A DNA stretch of 64,000 nucleotides from Musicola paradisiaca NCPPB 2511 (GTDB taxonomy: Bacteria; Pseudomonadota; Gammaproteobacteria; Enterobacterales; Enterobacteriaceae). The stretch spans positions 1,982,469-2,046,468 of the forward strand of contig NZ_CM001857.1 of NCBI RefSeq assembly GCF_000400505.1. The letters run 5' to 3'. The position numbers and the translations under genes were made by a program. Below, one piece after another: positions 47,588 through 57,928 of this stretch; within the stretch, counting starts at the first letter, position 1; the number at the start of each line of letters is the position of its first letter. The notes beneath the pieces were generated by a model. It was given only the letters and a program-made list of their open reading frames with translations, searched no databases and had not been told where the DNA came from.

Positions 47588-47611
47588 CGGCCGGATAGGT
47601 TTGTCCGGCCG
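47588..47611 (+). terminator. Hairpin after the chemoreceptor gene
   Basis: CGGCCGGA (47588-47595) pairs with TCCGGCCG (47604-47611). It lies 20 nt after the stop but lacks a T-run, so intrinsic termination is uncertain. Confidence 0.4.
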
Positions 47612-47695
47612 AGACGACTTGTCGAACGTTTTCCACCGTATTTCTTCTGATGCGCGTTTTTGTACGTGATTGGGCTGTCGTGTGTCTCGCCTTAA

Positions 47696-47716
47696 AAATG
47701 TTATGTTATAACATAT
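47696..47716. promoter_or_regulatory. Zur-type operator upstream of the COG0523 GTPase
   Basis: ATGTTATGTTATAACAT (47698-47714) with flanking A/T closely matches the enterobacterial Zur box (GAAATGTTATAnTATAACATTTC). It lies about 80 nt upstream of the GTPase ATG. Zur represses such genes when zinc is sufficient. Confidence 0.75.
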
Positions 47717-47794
47717 CTCATGTGTTAGCATGCCTGCCGGTTGCGATCGTGCTTCATGGTCGCAGTGCGATAATTTCTGAGCAGGAGCGGGCCT

Positions 47795-48985
47795 ATGCCT
47801 CCTTTACCCGTCACGGTGCTGTCCGGTTTTCTGGGCGCAGGCAAAACCACCGTACTTAACCATATTCTGAACAATCGTCAGGGGCGCCGGGTGGCGGTGA
47901 TCGTCAATGACATGAGCGAAGTGAATATTGACGCCGACCTGGTCAACAATGAGGTCACACTCGATCATCGCCAGGAAAAACTGGTGTCGATGAGTAATGG
48001 CTGCATCTGTTGCACCTTGCGTGAAGATTTGCTGGTTGCCGTGCGCGAACTGGCGCAAACCGGCCGTTACGACTATTTGCTGATCGAGTCCAGCGGTATA
48101 TCCGAACCGCTGCCGGTGGCGGAAACGTTCACCTTTGAAGATGAAAACGGGCAGCGCCTGTCGGATTTCGCCCGGCTGGATACGCTGGTGACTGTGGTGG
48201 ATGGCGTCAATTTTCTGCAGCAATATCAGGAAGCGCAGAGTTTGCAAGAGGCGGGAGAAAGCCTGGGCGAAGATGATGAGCGCAGCGTGTCCGAACTGCT
48301 TATCGAACAGATCGAATTCTGTGATGTGTTGCTGGTGAGTAAGACTGATGAAATGGACGCCGAACAGCGTAATGAGGTGATGGCGGTTCTGCATAGCTTG
48401 AACCCTGAAGCGCGCATTCTGCCGATTGCACATGGTCAGGTTGAACTGGATGAAGTGCTGAATACCGGTCGCTTTAGTTTCGACAAGGCATCGATGGCGC
48501 CGGGATGGCTGCGCGAATTACGCGGCGCGCATACCCCGGAAACGGAAAGCTATGGCATCAGCAGTTTTGTGTATCAGGCGCGTCGGCCGTTCGATCCCAT
48601 GCGGTTCTACCGTTTTCTGGAACAGGCTGATTGGGGCACTGGGCGCCTGCTGCGTTCAAAAGGTTTCTTTTGGCTGGCGAGTAGGCCGTTTGATGCCGGT
48701 TCCTGGCATCAGGCGGGCGGCGTGTTGCGTTATGGTTATGCGGGGCGATTCTGGAAGTCGATTCCACGCGAACATTGGCCGCAGGATGAAGCGGCGCAGG
48801 CGGCTATCGACGAGAAATGGCAGGAGCCTTTCGGCGATATGCGCCAGGAAATTGTCTTTATCGGGCAGAATCTGGATCGGGCATGGATTGTCCGCCAATT
48901 AGATGACAGCCTGTTGACGGATGAACAGTTGCTGGCGGGTGTCGACAGTTGGCAGACGCTGGAAGATCCGTTCGAGCCCTGGTGA
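47795..48985 (+). CDS. COG0523/CobW-family GTP-binding metallochaperone (ZigA/YciC-like)
   Basis: This 396-residue G3E GTPase has a P-loop [16 protein letters not shown], the metal-binding signature [10 protein letters not shown] (CxCC), a Walker B-type [16 protein letters not shown] and a base-specificity SKTDEMD. The C-terminal CobW domain runs from about residue 250 ([15 protein letters not shown]). The Zur-type box upstream assigns it to the zinc-starvation group of COG0523, proposed to deliver zinc to essential enzymes. AGGAGCGGG precedes the ATG. It is a single gene, convergent with pspF. Confidence 0.9.
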   Translation: MPPLPVTVLSGFLGAGKTTVLNHILNNRQGRRVAVIVNDMSEVNIDADLVNNEVTLDHRQEKLVSMSNGCICCTLREDLLVAVRELAQTGRYDYLLIESSGISEPLPVAETFTFEDENGQRLSDFARLDTLVTVVDGVNFLQQYQEAQSLQEAGESLGEDDERSVSELLIEQIEFCDVLLVSKTDEMDAEQRNEVMAVLHSLNPEARILPIAHGQVELDEVLNTGRFSFDKASMAPGWLRELRGAHTPETESYGISSFVYQARRPFDPMRFYRFLEQADWGTGRLLRSKGFFWLASRPFDAGSWHQAGGVLRYGYAGRFWKSIPREHWPQDEAAQAAIDEKWQEPFGDMRQEIVFIGQNLDRAWIVRQLDDSLLTDEQLLAGVDSWQTLEDPFEPW

Positions 48986-49052
48986 CGCCTGCCGGGCGCT
49001 CATCAACGCCGCCGCCCCTGGCAGGCTGTGCGTAGGGGGTAGCGCGTTTCTG

Positions 49053-50048
49053 TTATTCATCATCACTCATGGCGTGTTTCTTCAACAGGCCGCGGTATTG
49101 ATGGTAGGTCACACCCAGCAGTTCCGCCGCCTTGCGCTGGTTGAAGCGGGCTTGCTGCAACGCCTGCCGCACCAGCTGTTGTTCCTGGTCGTGCTGCCAG
49201 CTGCGTAGATCCAGTGGCAGTGCGGGCAGGGCTGTTGGCGCGGCGGCGGTTTTCGCCTCGATGGCGGGGAATGTCTGCGACTGGAACGGGTTGAGGATGA
49301 TGCGATCCAGCGCCTGCTCGCTGTCGCCGTGACGGTAGACCGAGCGTTCCACTACGTTTTTCAACTCGCGAATGTTGCCGGGCCAAGGGTAGCTGAGCAA
49401 AATGTGCTCGGCATTGGGGGTAAAACCGGGAAACAGCGGCAGCCGCAATTCACGGCACATTTGGACTGCGAAATGCTGTGCGAGCAACATGATGTCTTGC
49501 TGACGCGCCCGTAGCGGCGGCAGGTGCACCACGTCAAATGCCAGCCGGTCAAGCAGATCGGCGCGGAACTTGCCAGCCGCCGCCAGCGCCGGCAGATCCT
49601 CGTTGGTGGCACAAACCAAACGCACGTCCACCTGTAGCGGTTGGCTGCCGCCCACGCGCTCCAGCACACCGTATTCGATCACCCGCAACAGTTTTTCCTG
49701 CACCAGCATCGGCGCGGTCGCCAGTTCGTCAAGAAACAGCGTACCGCCGTCCGCGCGCTCAAATCGCCCCAGATGACGCCGTTGTGCGCCGGTGAACGCG
49801 CCGGCTTCATGACCGAATAGTTCTGAATCCAGCAGATTTTCGTTCAGCGCAGCGCAGTTGAGGGAAATGAACGCGCCTTGCCAGCGAGCGGAGAGATAAT
49901 GCAGGCGGCTGGCGATCAGCTCCTTGCCGGTACCGCGTTCGCCAATCACCAGAACCGGTTTGTTAAGCGGCGCCAGCTGGGAGACCTGCTCCAGTACCTC
50001 CAAAAAGCGATTGGCTTCGCCCAGCAGGGATTCATTGTCGTGAGTCAT
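49053..50048 (-). CDS. pspF: Sigma-54-dependent activator PspF
   Basis: This 331-residue AAA+ enhancer-binding protein lacks a receiver domain. Walker A is GERGTGKELIA, the sigma-54 contact loop is GAFTGAQRRHLGRF, Walker B is GTLFLDEL, and a C-terminal Fis-type helix-turn-helix (QRKAAELLGVTYHQYRGLLKKH) follows. It activates pspA divergently and is inhibited by PspA binding. Sequence and position match E. coli PspF. Confidence 0.97.
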   Translation of the reverse strand: MTHDNESLLGEANRFLEVLEQVSQLAPLNKPVLVIGERGTGKELIASRLHYLSARWQGAFISLNCAALNENLLDSELFGHEAGAFTGAQRRHLGRFERADGGTLFLDELATAPMLVQEKLLRVIEYGVLERVGGSQPLQVDVRLVCATNEDLPALAAAGKFRADLLDRLAFDVVHLPPLRARQQDIMLLAQHFAVQMCRELRLPLFPGFTPNAEHILLSYPWPGNIRELKNVVERSVYRHGDSEQALDRIILNPFQSQTFPAIEAKTAAAPTALPALPLDLRSWQHDQEQQLVRQALQQARFNQRKAAELLGVTYHQYRGLLKKHAMSDDE

Positions 50049-50162
50049 GTGGCTACCTTGTATTTTTCACTAATTGTTGGCGATTTTTACTATCATAAAA
50101 TGTCGGGCGGTGAAGGCAAAAATAAAATCATTTTATATCAATGCATTATTGTTTTATGAAAA

Positions 50163-50179
50163 TTGGCACGACATTTGAT
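50163..50179 (+). promoter_or_regulatory. Sigma-54 promoter of pspABC
   Basis: TTGGCACGACATTTGAT contains the -24 TGGCAC and a -12-like TTGAT with the required spacing. It lies about 85-100 nt upstream of the pspA ATG, as expected for a PspF-dependent promoter. The AT-rich DNA just upstream (50080-50160) suits PspF and IHF binding. Confidence 0.8.
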
Positions 50180-50262
50180 AAAGACTACATGTCATCAGGC
50201 AATGGCCGATGGAGATTACCAACCGGGCGTCGTAGACGCCGGAAATCACTGAGGAGTTGAGT

Positions 50263-50928
50263 ATGGGTATTTTTTCCCGTTTTGCCGACATTGTGAACGC
50301 CAATATCAATGCCCTGCTGGATAAAGCGGAAGATCCGCAGAAACTGGTGCGGTTGATGATTCAGGAAATGGAAGACACGCTGGTGGAAGTGCGCTCCACG
50401 TCTGCGCGGGCGTTGGCGGAAAAGAAACAGTTGTCCCGCCGCATTGAGCAGGCCCGCGAACAGCAGAGCGAATGGCAGGAAAAGGCGGAACTGGCATTGC
50501 GTAAAGATCGTGAAGATCTGGCGCGTTCGGCGTTGATTGAAAAACAGAGGCTGGCGGAGTTGATGGCGGTGTTGGAGCAGGAGGCGACGACGACCGAAGA
50601 GACGCTGGAACGCATGAAGCGTGAAATCGGCGAGCTGGAAAACAAGCTGACTGAAACCCGTGCCCGCCAGCAGGCGCTCACGTTGCGTCATCAGGCGGCC
50701 AGTTCATCAAGAGATATTCGTCGCCAGTTGGATAGCGGTAAACTGGATGAAGCCATGGCGCGTTTCGAACAGTTCGAACGCCGTATCGACACGCTGGAAG
50801 CCGAGGCGGAGAGCGTAGGGTTAGGCAAACAGAAATCACTGGATCAACAGTTTGCCGAGCTGAAGGTGAATGACGAGATCGACGCGCAACTGGCGGCGCT
50901 TAAAGCCAAGGTCAAACCGGCGGAGTAA
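50263..50928 (+). CDS. pspA: Phage shock protein A
   Basis: This 221-residue, almost wholly coiled-coil protein belongs to the PspA/IM30/ESCRT-III family. The N-terminal amphipathic helix [25 protein letters not shown] and the conserved [19 protein letters not shown] are unchanged from E. coli. PspA inhibits PspF when free and assembles on damaged inner membrane. The ATG at 50263 follows GAGGAG; the TTG two codons earlier is unlikely. Confidence 0.97.
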   Translation: MGIFSRFADIVNANINALLDKAEDPQKLVRLMIQEMEDTLVEVRSTSARALAEKKQLSRRIEQAREQQSEWQEKAELALRKDREDLARSALIEKQRLAELMAVLEQEATTTEETLERMKREIGELENKLTETRARQQALTLRHQAASSSRDIRRQLDSGKLDEAMARFEQFERRIDTLEAEAESVGLGKQKSLDQQFAELKVNDEIDAQLAALKAKVKPAE

Positions 50929-50991
50929 CCGCGATAGGCTGCCGTCCAGGCGGCGGCCAGGCCGCATCATCATAATAATGAAGGAGAAAAA

Positions 50992-51222
50992 ATGGGCGCT
51001 CTGGTACTGACAATGATCCCGCTGACGGTATTTCTGCTGTTTGTGGCGCCGCTGTGGCTATGGCTGCATTACAGCCAACGTCGTCGCGCCACGCCGCAGT
51101 GGGATCAACATGAGCGGCAGCGGCTCGTCAGATTGAAGGAAGACGCACAGCATATGCGCGAGCGTATTGAAGCGTTGGAACAGATTCTGGATGCAGAACA
51201 TCCTAACTGGAGGCAATCCTGA
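50992..51222 (+). CDS. pspB: Phage shock protein B
   Basis: This 76-residue inner-membrane protein has one N-terminal transmembrane helix (about 5-26) and a cytoplasmic coiled coil ending RIEALEQILDAEHPNWRQS, as in E. coli PspB. With PspC it senses envelope damage and releases PspF from PspA. AAGGAG precedes the ATG. The stop overlaps the pspC start (TGATG). Confidence 0.95.
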   Translation: MGALVLTMIPLTVFLLFVAPLWLWLHYSQRRRATPQWDQHERQRLVRLKEDAQHMRERIEALEQILDAEHPNWRQS

Positions 51223-51575
51223 TGACCGACAACAAATTATACCTGGTGCCGGAAGAAGGTATGATCAAAGGCGTATGCGCCGGGTTGGCGCGTTATTTTG
51301 ATGTGCCGGTAAAACTGGTGAGGCTGATCGCGGTACTGTCTGTTTTCTTCGGCCTGTTTGTGATTACCGCGCTGGCCTATATCATTCTTAGCTTCGTCCT
51401 GGATCCGTTGCCTAAGGACGCAGATCGCGCATCAGCGGCGACGGAAGCATCGCCTAATCAATTACTGGATGACGCTGATGCAATACTGAGCGCCAGCGAG
51501 CAACGATTACGCCAGATTGAGCGTTACATTACATCCGACACCTTTGGGGTTCGTAGCAAGTTCCGCCAGTTATAG
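51222..51575 (+). CDS. pspC: Phage shock protein C
   Basis: This 117-residue protein contains the PspC domain (KLYLVPEEGMIKGVCAGLARYFDVPVKLVRLIAVLSVFFGLFVITALAYIILSFVLDPLP) with a hydrophobic hairpin at about 37-62 and a C-terminal polar region containing SEQRLRQIERYITSDTFGVRSKFRQL. It acts with PspB and overlaps the pspB stop codon by one base. Confidence 0.95.
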   Translation: MTDNKLYLVPEEGMIKGVCAGLARYFDVPVKLVRLIAVLSVFFGLFVITALAYIILSFVLDPLPKDADRASAATEASPNQLLDDADAILSASEQRLRQIERYITSDTFGVRSKFRQL

Positions 51576-51809
51576 CCGAATCGTTCGGTGAGCCGTCGAC
51601 GGAGCGGGCGGGTTGTCCGCTTGCTTCCGTCATCTCCGATGCGGATGCATGTCTCATCCTGCCACCGTCGTTATTGTTTTGCGTACCGGCGATATGCACG
51701 GAACATCATCCCGCGCATTTTTTCTTTTCAGCGACAACACGCCATAATGAAGCGAGACGACGAACGGCAATGAGCCGTGGCGCGGGTAAAATAAAAAACA
51801 GGAGTATCA

Positions 51810-53219
51810 GTGGGTTATCCTCTCAATCGCTTACAGGGCGAACTCAACGCGCTGGTCAACCGCAGCGTCGATCGCCATGTACGGCTGGCGGTGACGGGGT
51901 TGAGCCGTAGCGGTAAAACCGCCTTTATCACTTCGCTGGTCAATCAGTTGCTCAATGTGCACAACGGCGCTCGCTTGCCATTGTTTTCCGCGGCGCGAGA
52001 ACACCGGTTGCTGGGGGTGCGGCGGATTCCCCAGCGTGATTTGGGTATTCCGCGCTTTGCTTACGACGAGGCGATCTCTGCGCTGTACAGCGTTCCGCCG
52101 GCTTGGCCGTCGCCGACGCGCGGCGTGAGCGAAATCCGTTTGATGATGCGTTACCGGTCGCAGGACAGTCTGTTGCGTCACTTCCGTGATACGTCGACGC
52201 TTTATCTGGAGATCGTCGATTATCCGGGCGAATGGCTGTTGGATTTACCGCTGCTGGAACAGACCTATGCCGAATGGTCGCGCCAGATGCAGGATATGTT
52301 GCAGGGTGAGCGGCGAGTCTGGGCGCAGCCCTGGCTGACGCTTTGTCAGTCGCTCGACCCGCTGGCGCCGGCGGACGAAAACCAACTGGCGGATATCTCA
52401 CAGGCCTATACCGCTTACCTGTGGCGCTGCAAGCAGGAGGGGCTGCATTTCATTCAGCCGGGGCGTTTTGTGCTGCCCGGCGATTTGGCCGATGCGCCGG
52501 TGCTGCAGTTTTTCCCCTGGCCGCAGCGGGACGAACGGCTGGACGCGCTGATGGCGCAGGCGGATGCCGGCAGTACGTTCGGTATGTTGCGGCGCCGGTT
52601 TGACCACTATTGCCAGCATGTGGTTCGGGCGTTTTACCGTCAGCATTTCGTCCGTTTCGATCGCCAAATCGTGCTGGTGGATTGCCTTCAGCCGCTGAAT
52701 AGCGGGGTTCAGGCTTTCAATGATATGCGCCTGGCGCTGGCGCAACTGATGCGCAGCTTTCATTACGGTAAACGGACATTGCGCCGGCGGTTGTTTTCAC
52801 CCTGTATCGATCGGCTGATGTTTGCCGCCACCAAGTCGGACCACATCACCACCGATCAGCAGGCCAATCTGGTGTCGCTATTGCAGCAACTGGTGCAGGA
52901 GGCCTGGCAAAATGCGGCATTCGAGGGGATCGACATGTCCTGCGCAGGGATTGCTTCGGTTCAGGCGACCCGCAACGGCATGGTTGAGCATCAGGGGCAG
53001 GCATTGCCGGCGTTACGCGGGCACCGACTGGCGGATGGTCAGCCCATGACCGTTTATCCCGGCGATGTGCCGCCGCGTCTGCCGGAGCCAGATTTCTGGC
53101 AAACACAGGGGTTTAACTTTGACGCCTTCAGGCCGCTGGAGATGCCGCTGGACGCACCGTTGCCGCATATCCGACTGGATTCGGCGCTGGAGTTCCTGTT
53201 GGGAGATAAATTGCGATGA
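51810..53219 (+). CDS. ycjX: YcjX, P-loop NTPase of the psp regulon
   Basis: This 469-residue protein carries an unusual Walker A ([19 protein letters not shown]) and [15 protein letters not shown] as a switch-like region. It matches E. coli YcjX (465 aa) over its whole length. Structural work on related proteins shows a stress-linked GTPase. The start is GTG at 51810 with AACAGGAG upstream. It overlaps ycjF by four bases. E. coli has pspD and pspE between pspC and ycjX; neither is seen here. Confidence 0.94.
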   Translation: MGYPLNRLQGELNALVNRSVDRHVRLAVTGLSRSGKTAFITSLVNQLLNVHNGARLPLFSAAREHRLLGVRRIPQRDLGIPRFAYDEAISALYSVPPAWPSPTRGVSEIRLMMRYRSQDSLLRHFRDTSTLYLEIVDYPGEWLLDLPLLEQTYAEWSRQMQDMLQGERRVWAQPWLTLCQSLDPLAPADENQLADISQAYTAYLWRCKQEGLHFIQPGRFVLPGDLADAPVLQFFPWPQRDERLDALMAQADAGSTFGMLRRRFDHYCQHVVRAFYRQHFVRFDRQIVLVDCLQPLNSGVQAFNDMRLALAQLMRSFHYGKRTLRRRLFSPCIDRLMFAATKSDHITTDQQANLVSLLQQLVQEAWQNAAFEGIDMSCAGIASVQATRNGMVEHQGQALPALRGHRLADGQPMTVYPGDVPPRLPEPDFWQTQGFNFDAFRPLEMPLDAPLPHIRLDSALEFLLGDKLR

Positions 53220-54274
53220 ACGACCTTCTAAAACCCCGTATTAACTTTGATGATGAGCCGGCGGCTGCCGTCGGGGGCAACGGGTTGCGGCCGTCGGTCG
53301 ATTTCACCGATGCGCCCGGACGGGAATTCGTGCCGGTTGCTTTGGGCGATGAGAACGCTCTGGACGAGTTGGAAACCGCCGAGCAGGAGCAGGTCGTCAG
53401 TGCGGCGTTGTCGCCGAAACGCAGTCTCTGGCGACGTATGCTGGTGGCGGGGATGACGCTGTTCGGCATCAGTGCGCTGGCGCAGGGAGGGCAATCGTTG
53501 TATCACGCCTGGCTGAATCAGGACTGGATCGCGCTGGGGGGCATCGCCGCCGGTACCTTGATCGTCGGCGCCGGCGTTGGTTCGCTGGCGGTGGAGTGGC
53601 GCCGGTTGTACCGGTTGCGGCAGCGTGCGCAAACCCGTGATCAGGCGCAGGCGCTGCTCGATGGACATCGTGTCGGCAACGGGCGGGCGTTCTGTGAACA
53701 GCTGGCGCGACAGGCGGGGTTGGGGATGGGGCACCCGGCGATGCAGCGCTGGTTGGCGTCGCTGCATGAGAGCCAGAACGACCGCGAGGTGGTCGTTCTC
53801 TATGCAAAACTGGTGCAACCGGCGTTGGACGCCCGCGCCCGTCGCGAAATCAGTCATTGTGCCGCCGAAGCCGCGTTGATCGTGGCGGTGAGCCCGCTGG
53901 CGTTGGTGGATATGGCGTTTATCGCCTGGCGTAACCTGCGACTGGTGAATCGTATCGCCAGGTTGTATGGCATTGAACTGGGATATTTTAGCCGTATTCG
54001 TCTGTTCAAGCTGGTGCTGTTGAATGTGGCATTTGCCGGCGCCAGCGAGTTAGTACGGGAGATCGGCATGGACTGGATGTCACAGGATCTGACGGCCCGT
54101 CTGTCGGCGCGGGCGGCGCAGGGGTTGGGTGTCGGGTTGTTGACGGCACGGCTGGGCATTCGGGCGATGGCCCTGTGTCGGCCGTTGCCCTGGCTGGACG
54201 ATAAGCCCCGCTTGGGCGACTTTCGCCGCGAACTGCTGGCGCATATTCGTGAGAAAAGCCGGGCAGGATCATAA
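53216..54274 (+). CDS. ycjF: YcjF, DUF697 inner-membrane protein
   Basis: This 352-residue protein has a polar N-terminal third, two transmembrane helices (about 75-95 and 103-123), and a C-terminal DUF697 region ([52 protein letters not shown]). E. coli YcjF has 353 residues and is coregulated with psp. The ATG overlaps the ycjX stop. Function is undefined. Confidence 0.93.
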   Translation: MNDLLKPRINFDDEPAAAVGGNGLRPSVDFTDAPGREFVPVALGDENALDELETAEQEQVVSAALSPKRSLWRRMLVAGMTLFGISALAQGGQSLYHAWLNQDWIALGGIAAGTLIVGAGVGSLAVEWRRLYRLRQRAQTRDQAQALLDGHRVGNGRAFCEQLARQAGLGMGHPAMQRWLASLHESQNDREVVVLYAKLVQPALDARARREISHCAAEAALIVAVSPLALVDMAFIAWRNLRLVNRIARLYGIELGYFSRIRLFKLVLLNVAFAGASELVREIGMDWMSQDLTARLSARAAQGLGVGLLTARLGIRAMALCRPLPWLDDKPRLGDFRRELLAHIREKSRAGS

Positions 54275-54607
54275 TGCCTATTCCATCCTTCCACACTGCC
54301 GGGGCGCCTGCTCCGGTTTTGCTCGCCGCCAGGTTGTACTGTGTTGATGATGGCTTCCGGGCGCGTTGGTCTAACGATGATTTCCTGATCGTGGTTTTCT
54401 GACCATGGTTTTCTGACCTAGTGCAAAGAAAAAAAACCAGTCTTGACCGACTCTTAACCCATGCGTTGTCGTTATATCGCACATAACGCCTGCCGGCTCT
54501 GCATCGCCGCGACGGCAGGGCGACAGCGTACCGAACTGTCAGGTTTGGCGTCCGACGGCCGATACTGTTCTGGTGTGTCTTTTCCTCTGGCTGGAAGGAG
54601 ATAGGCT
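54275..54607. other. Intergenic region between ycjF and the M20 peptidase gene
   Basis: These 333 bp hold no recognisable gene. A short tandem repeat TGGTTTTCTGACC occurs twice (about 54392-54418). In E. coli ycjF is followed directly by tyrR, so the boundary of an inserted gene lies here. Confidence 0.45.
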
Positions 54608-56200
54608 GTGCATTATTGTGGCAAAACTATAATCGCGGGCGTATTGGGCGCCCTGATGTTGAATTTTTCTGTCCACGCTCAGTGGATCATGTCGCCGGCT
54701 GAAGCCCAGCGCTATGCGCAAGGGAGTTTCCCCGACTATCTTGACTCGTTAATGCTCAGCAATGACTCCGACGTGTCGTCTGATATCCAACGCAACCTGA
54801 GTTGGATGGATACCGCCTTCAAAAAACGGGGGTTTACCACCTACACCATTCCCAATGGCGCGCATCCCATGTTGTATGCCGAGTGGGGAACCATGCAGGC
54901 AAGCCGTAAGACCGTATTATTTCTATTGCATTTTGACGGCCCTCCGGTCACGGCTTCCGAGTGGAGCAGTGAACCATTCAAACCCACGCTGAAATACAAA
55001 GATAACCGTAACATCTGGCAGCCACTGCCTAACGAGCGGCTGATGCAATCGGCGATCGACCCGGAATGGCGGGTATTCGCCCGCTCATCCTCGGACGGCA
55101 AAGGGGTGATCGGTATGTTTCTGGCGGCGATTGACGCATTGAAAGGCAACGGTGCGCCGCCGGCGGTGAATATCAAGGTGTTGCTGGATTCGGAAGAAGA
55201 ACGCGGCTCGCCCCATCTGATGTCGGTCGTGACGCAGAATGCCGCCCGGTTGAAGAACGACGGCGTGGTGGTGCTCAACGGCGCCATGATGAGCAATGAC
55301 AATCCGTTGATAACGCTGGGGTATCGTGGATCAATTCAGGTGGATATGACGGTGTTTGGTCCGGATCCGGCGGCGCACAGCGGTGCGTTCGGCAATATCG
55401 TCATCAATCCGGCGCAGCAGTTGGCTACCTTGCTGGCGGGGTTGAAAGATGCCGATGGCCGGGTCACGCTGCCCGGTTTTTATGACCGAGTGAAGCTGAG
55501 CGACGAAGAGCGCCAACTCATGGCGAAACAGGCCCCGCCTAAAGGGGCGATTGAAAACCGCTATGGGGTGACGCAATTGGATAAGGTGGCGGCCAATCCG
55601 GTGGAAGCGGTACAGTATCCCTCGCTGGATATTATCGGGTTGAAGTCCGGCGATACCGGACGAAAAGCCATTTACGCGATTCCATCCACCGCCACTGCCA
55701 GCCTCAATATCCGTACTGTGCCGGAGACCTCGCCGGATTATCTCTACGATCTGCTAAAACGTTATGTGCTCGCCAAAGGGTTTTATCTAACCCGTTCTGA
55801 CGCACCCTCGTTGCAAGAGCGCAACCACAACCCGAAGTTGATTGCTATGAATATGCTGACGGCGGGCGGCAGCTCCTACGCAGTCCGCACACAATTTGGC
55901 GCGCCGCTGGCGAAGTGGGTAAGTGAGGGGTTGACGGCGACGCGCAAGGTTGAGCCCGACAAAAACCGCATGCTGGGCGTCTCGCCGCCGATCAATGGCG
56001 CGCTGGCGCAACTGAAAAGCGCGTTCGCTGTGGTGCCGCTGGTGAATGCCGACAACAATGCGGCCAGTTATGACGAGAACTTGCGTGTCGGTAACTATCT
56101 GGAAGGTGTGCGCACCCTTGTGTCTCTGCTGACCACGCCGTTTCCGGCGGATGAGCCCGAGCCGCCGCGCCAGTCTGCCCAGTCGATCAAAACGCGCTGA
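54608..56200 (+). CDS. Exported M20-family metallopeptidase
   Basis: This 530-residue protein has a signal peptide (about 1-24, SVHA-QW) and an M20 peptidase core. Zinc-ligand motifs are in order: LLHFDGPPV (H-x-D), SSDGKGVIG (D-x-K-G) and SEEERGSPHL (catalytic and metal Glu pair); the inserted dimerisation domain has PAAHSGAFGN. The protein is therefore probably a periplasmic or secreted carboxypeptidase, dipeptidase or amidohydrolase; the substrate is unknown. The start is GTG at 54608 after AAGGAGATAG. It lies between ycjF and tyrR, which adjoin in E. coli. Confidence 0.85.
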   Translation: MHYCGKTIIAGVLGALMLNFSVHAQWIMSPAEAQRYAQGSFPDYLDSLMLSNDSDVSSDIQRNLSWMDTAFKKRGFTTYTIPNGAHPMLYAEWGTMQASRKTVLFLLHFDGPPVTASEWSSEPFKPTLKYKDNRNIWQPLPNERLMQSAIDPEWRVFARSSSDGKGVIGMFLAAIDALKGNGAPPAVNIKVLLDSEEERGSPHLMSVVTQNAARLKNDGVVVLNGAMMSNDNPLITLGYRGSIQVDMTVFGPDPAAHSGAFGNIVINPAQQLATLLAGLKDADGRVTLPGFYDRVKLSDEERQLMAKQAPPKGAIENRYGVTQLDKVAANPVEAVQYPSLDIIGLKSGDTGRKAIYAIPSTATASLNIRTVPETSPDYLYDLLKRYVLAKGFYLTRSDAPSLQERNHNPKLIAMNMLTAGGSSYAVRTQFGAPLAKWVSEGLTATRKVEPDKNRMLGVSPPINGALAQLKSAFAVVPLVNADNNAASYDENLRVGNYLEGVRTLVSLLTTPFPADEPEPPRQSAQSIKTR

Positions 56201-56225
56201 GCGACAATCCATCAATTAATGACAT

Positions 56226-56249
56226 GGGTGTCAACTTTTGCTGACACCC
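56226..56249. promoter_or_regulatory. Inverted repeat upstream of tyrR
   Basis: GGGTGTCA (56226-56233) and TGACACCC (56242-56249) are perfect complements around an 8-nt spacer. It lies between the M20 peptidase stop and the tyrR start. There is no T-run and it is not a TyrR box (TGTAAAN6TTTACA). It may be a weak terminator or an operator. Confidence 0.45.
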
Positions 56250-56341
56250 CACTTCATCCTGTGCGGATGTCAGGGTATGATTCCGCTTTCCGTTGTGTGA
56301 AGCACACCCAACTCCGCCGCCCGCTGAAAAAGGTTTTGTTG

Positions 56342-57910
56342 ATGCGTCTGGAAGTGTTTTGTCAGGACCGGCTCGGTCTGACTCGTGAATTGCTGGATCT
56401 ACTGGTACTGCGCCATATTGATTTGCGTGGTATCGAGATCGATCCTGTCGGCCGAATCTACCTGAATTTCGCGACGCTGCATTTTGAGGAGTTCAGCGCG
56501 CTGATGGCGGAAATTCGCCGCATTCCGGGCGTTAGCGATGTCCGCACCATCGCCTTTATGCCGTCGGAGCGTGAGCATCGGGCGCTCAGTGCATTGCTGG
56601 AGTCGATGCCCGAGCCGGTGTTATCGGTGGATCTGAAAGGCAAGCTGGAACTGGTCAACGCCGCCGCGCTGACATTGTTCGAGTTGACACGGGATAAAGC
56701 CCGGGCCATGACGTTGGGGCAACTGGTGAATGGCTACGCAATCGCCCAGTGGCAGGAACTGGGCGGCAGGCCGGAAACCGTGCGGGTAGTGATTCGCGGC
56801 CAGGATTTTTTGCTGGAGGTGACGCCAGTACACCTGGAAGACGACAACGGTAAACTGACGACGGCCGGCGCGCTGGTGATGTTGCGATCAGCGGTACGCA
56901 TGGGGAGACAACTGCAGGATACGCCGGTTCATGACGACCGGGAGTTCGAGCATGTGGTGGCGGTAAGCCCGCGTATGCGCCAGGTGGTGGAACAGGCACG
57001 CAAACTGGCGATGTTGGATGCGCCGTTGCTGCTGATTGGCGAAACCGGCACGGGCAAGGATATGCTGGCTCGAGCCTGCCATCTACGTAGCAGCCGGGGT
57101 AAGAAACCCTTTTTGGCGCTCAACTGTGCCTCGCTGCCGGATGATGTGATGGAAAGCGAACTTTACGGCTATGCGCCAGGCGCTTACCCCAATGCGCTGG
57201 AAGGTAAGAAAGGGTTTTTCGAACAGGCTAACGGTGGTTCGGTGCTGCTGGACGAAGTGGGCGAGATGTCGCCCCAGATGCAGACTAAATTGCTGCGATT
57301 TCTCAACGACGGCACGTTCCGGCGTGTGGGGGAAGAGCATGAGGTTCACGTTGATGTTCGTGTGATCTGCGCTACCCAGAAAAATCTGCAGGATTTGGTG
57401 CAACGCGGGCTGTTTCGTGAGGATTTGTTCTATCGTCTGAATGTGTTGACGATCAATTTGCCGCCCTTGCGCGAGTGTCCGATGGACGTCATGCCGTTGG
57501 TGGAATTGTTTGTCGCCCGTTTCGCCGATGAGCAGGGCATTGCGCATCCCCGTATCGCGCCGGAGGTGCGCGCTTTGTTGCCGCAGTATGGTTGGCCGGG
57601 CAATGTGCGCCAGTTAAAAAATACTCTCTATCGTGCATTGGCTCAGTTGGAAGGCCATGAACTGCGTCTGGCGGATATCGACCTGCCTGCATTCCAGCAT
57701 GACGTCGCCCACAGCGACGAGGTGCTGGAAGGGTCGCTGGATGATATCAATAAACGATTTGAGCGTTCGGTGTTGACCCGGCTGTATCAAACTTACCCCA
57801 GCACCCGCAAACTGGCGAAAAGGCTGGGGGTTTCTCATACCGCTATCGCCAATAAATTGCGTGAATACGGTCTCAGCGGGCGTAAAAGCGTCGGCGATGA
57901 AGATGAGTGA
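56342..57910 (+). CDS. tyrR: Transcriptional regulator TyrR
   Basis: This 522-residue regulator of aromatic amino-acid synthesis and transport has, in order, an ACT domain (MRLEVFCQDRLGLTRELLDLL), a PAS domain (about 78-190; LLESMPEPVLSVDLKGKLELVN), and a central AAA+ domain with Walker A GETGTGKDML. GAFTGA is replaced by GAYPNA, as in E. coli TyrR, which works with sigma-70. The C-terminal helix-turn-helix (RKLAKRLGVSHTAIANKLREYGL) is conserved. The ATG at 56342 gives the family N-terminus. Confidence 0.97.
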   Translation: MRLEVFCQDRLGLTRELLDLLVLRHIDLRGIEIDPVGRIYLNFATLHFEEFSALMAEIRRIPGVSDVRTIAFMPSEREHRALSALLESMPEPVLSVDLKGKLELVNAAALTLFELTRDKARAMTLGQLVNGYAIAQWQELGGRPETVRVVIRGQDFLLEVTPVHLEDDNGKLTTAGALVMLRSAVRMGRQLQDTPVHDDREFEHVVAVSPRMRQVVEQARKLAMLDAPLLLIGETGTGKDMLARACHLRSSRGKKPFLALNCASLPDDVMESELYGYAPGAYPNALEGKKGFFEQANGGSVLLDEVGEMSPQMQTKLLRFLNDGTFRRVGEEHEVHVDVRVICATQKNLQDLVQRGLFREDLFYRLNVLTINLPPLRECPMDVMPLVELFVARFADEQGIAHPRIAPEVRALLPQYGWPGNVRQLKNTLYRALAQLEGHELRLADIDLPAFQHDVAHSDEVLEGSLDDINKRFERSVLTRLYQTYPSTRKLAKRLGVSHTAIANKLREYGLSGRKSVGDEDE

Positions 57911-57928
57911 AGCCGCATGACGTTGCTG

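Noticed and set aside
51588..51773. Possible pspD
   Set aside because: The reading is Arg/Cys-rich, lacks a Shine-Dalgarno sequence and has no similarity to PspD.
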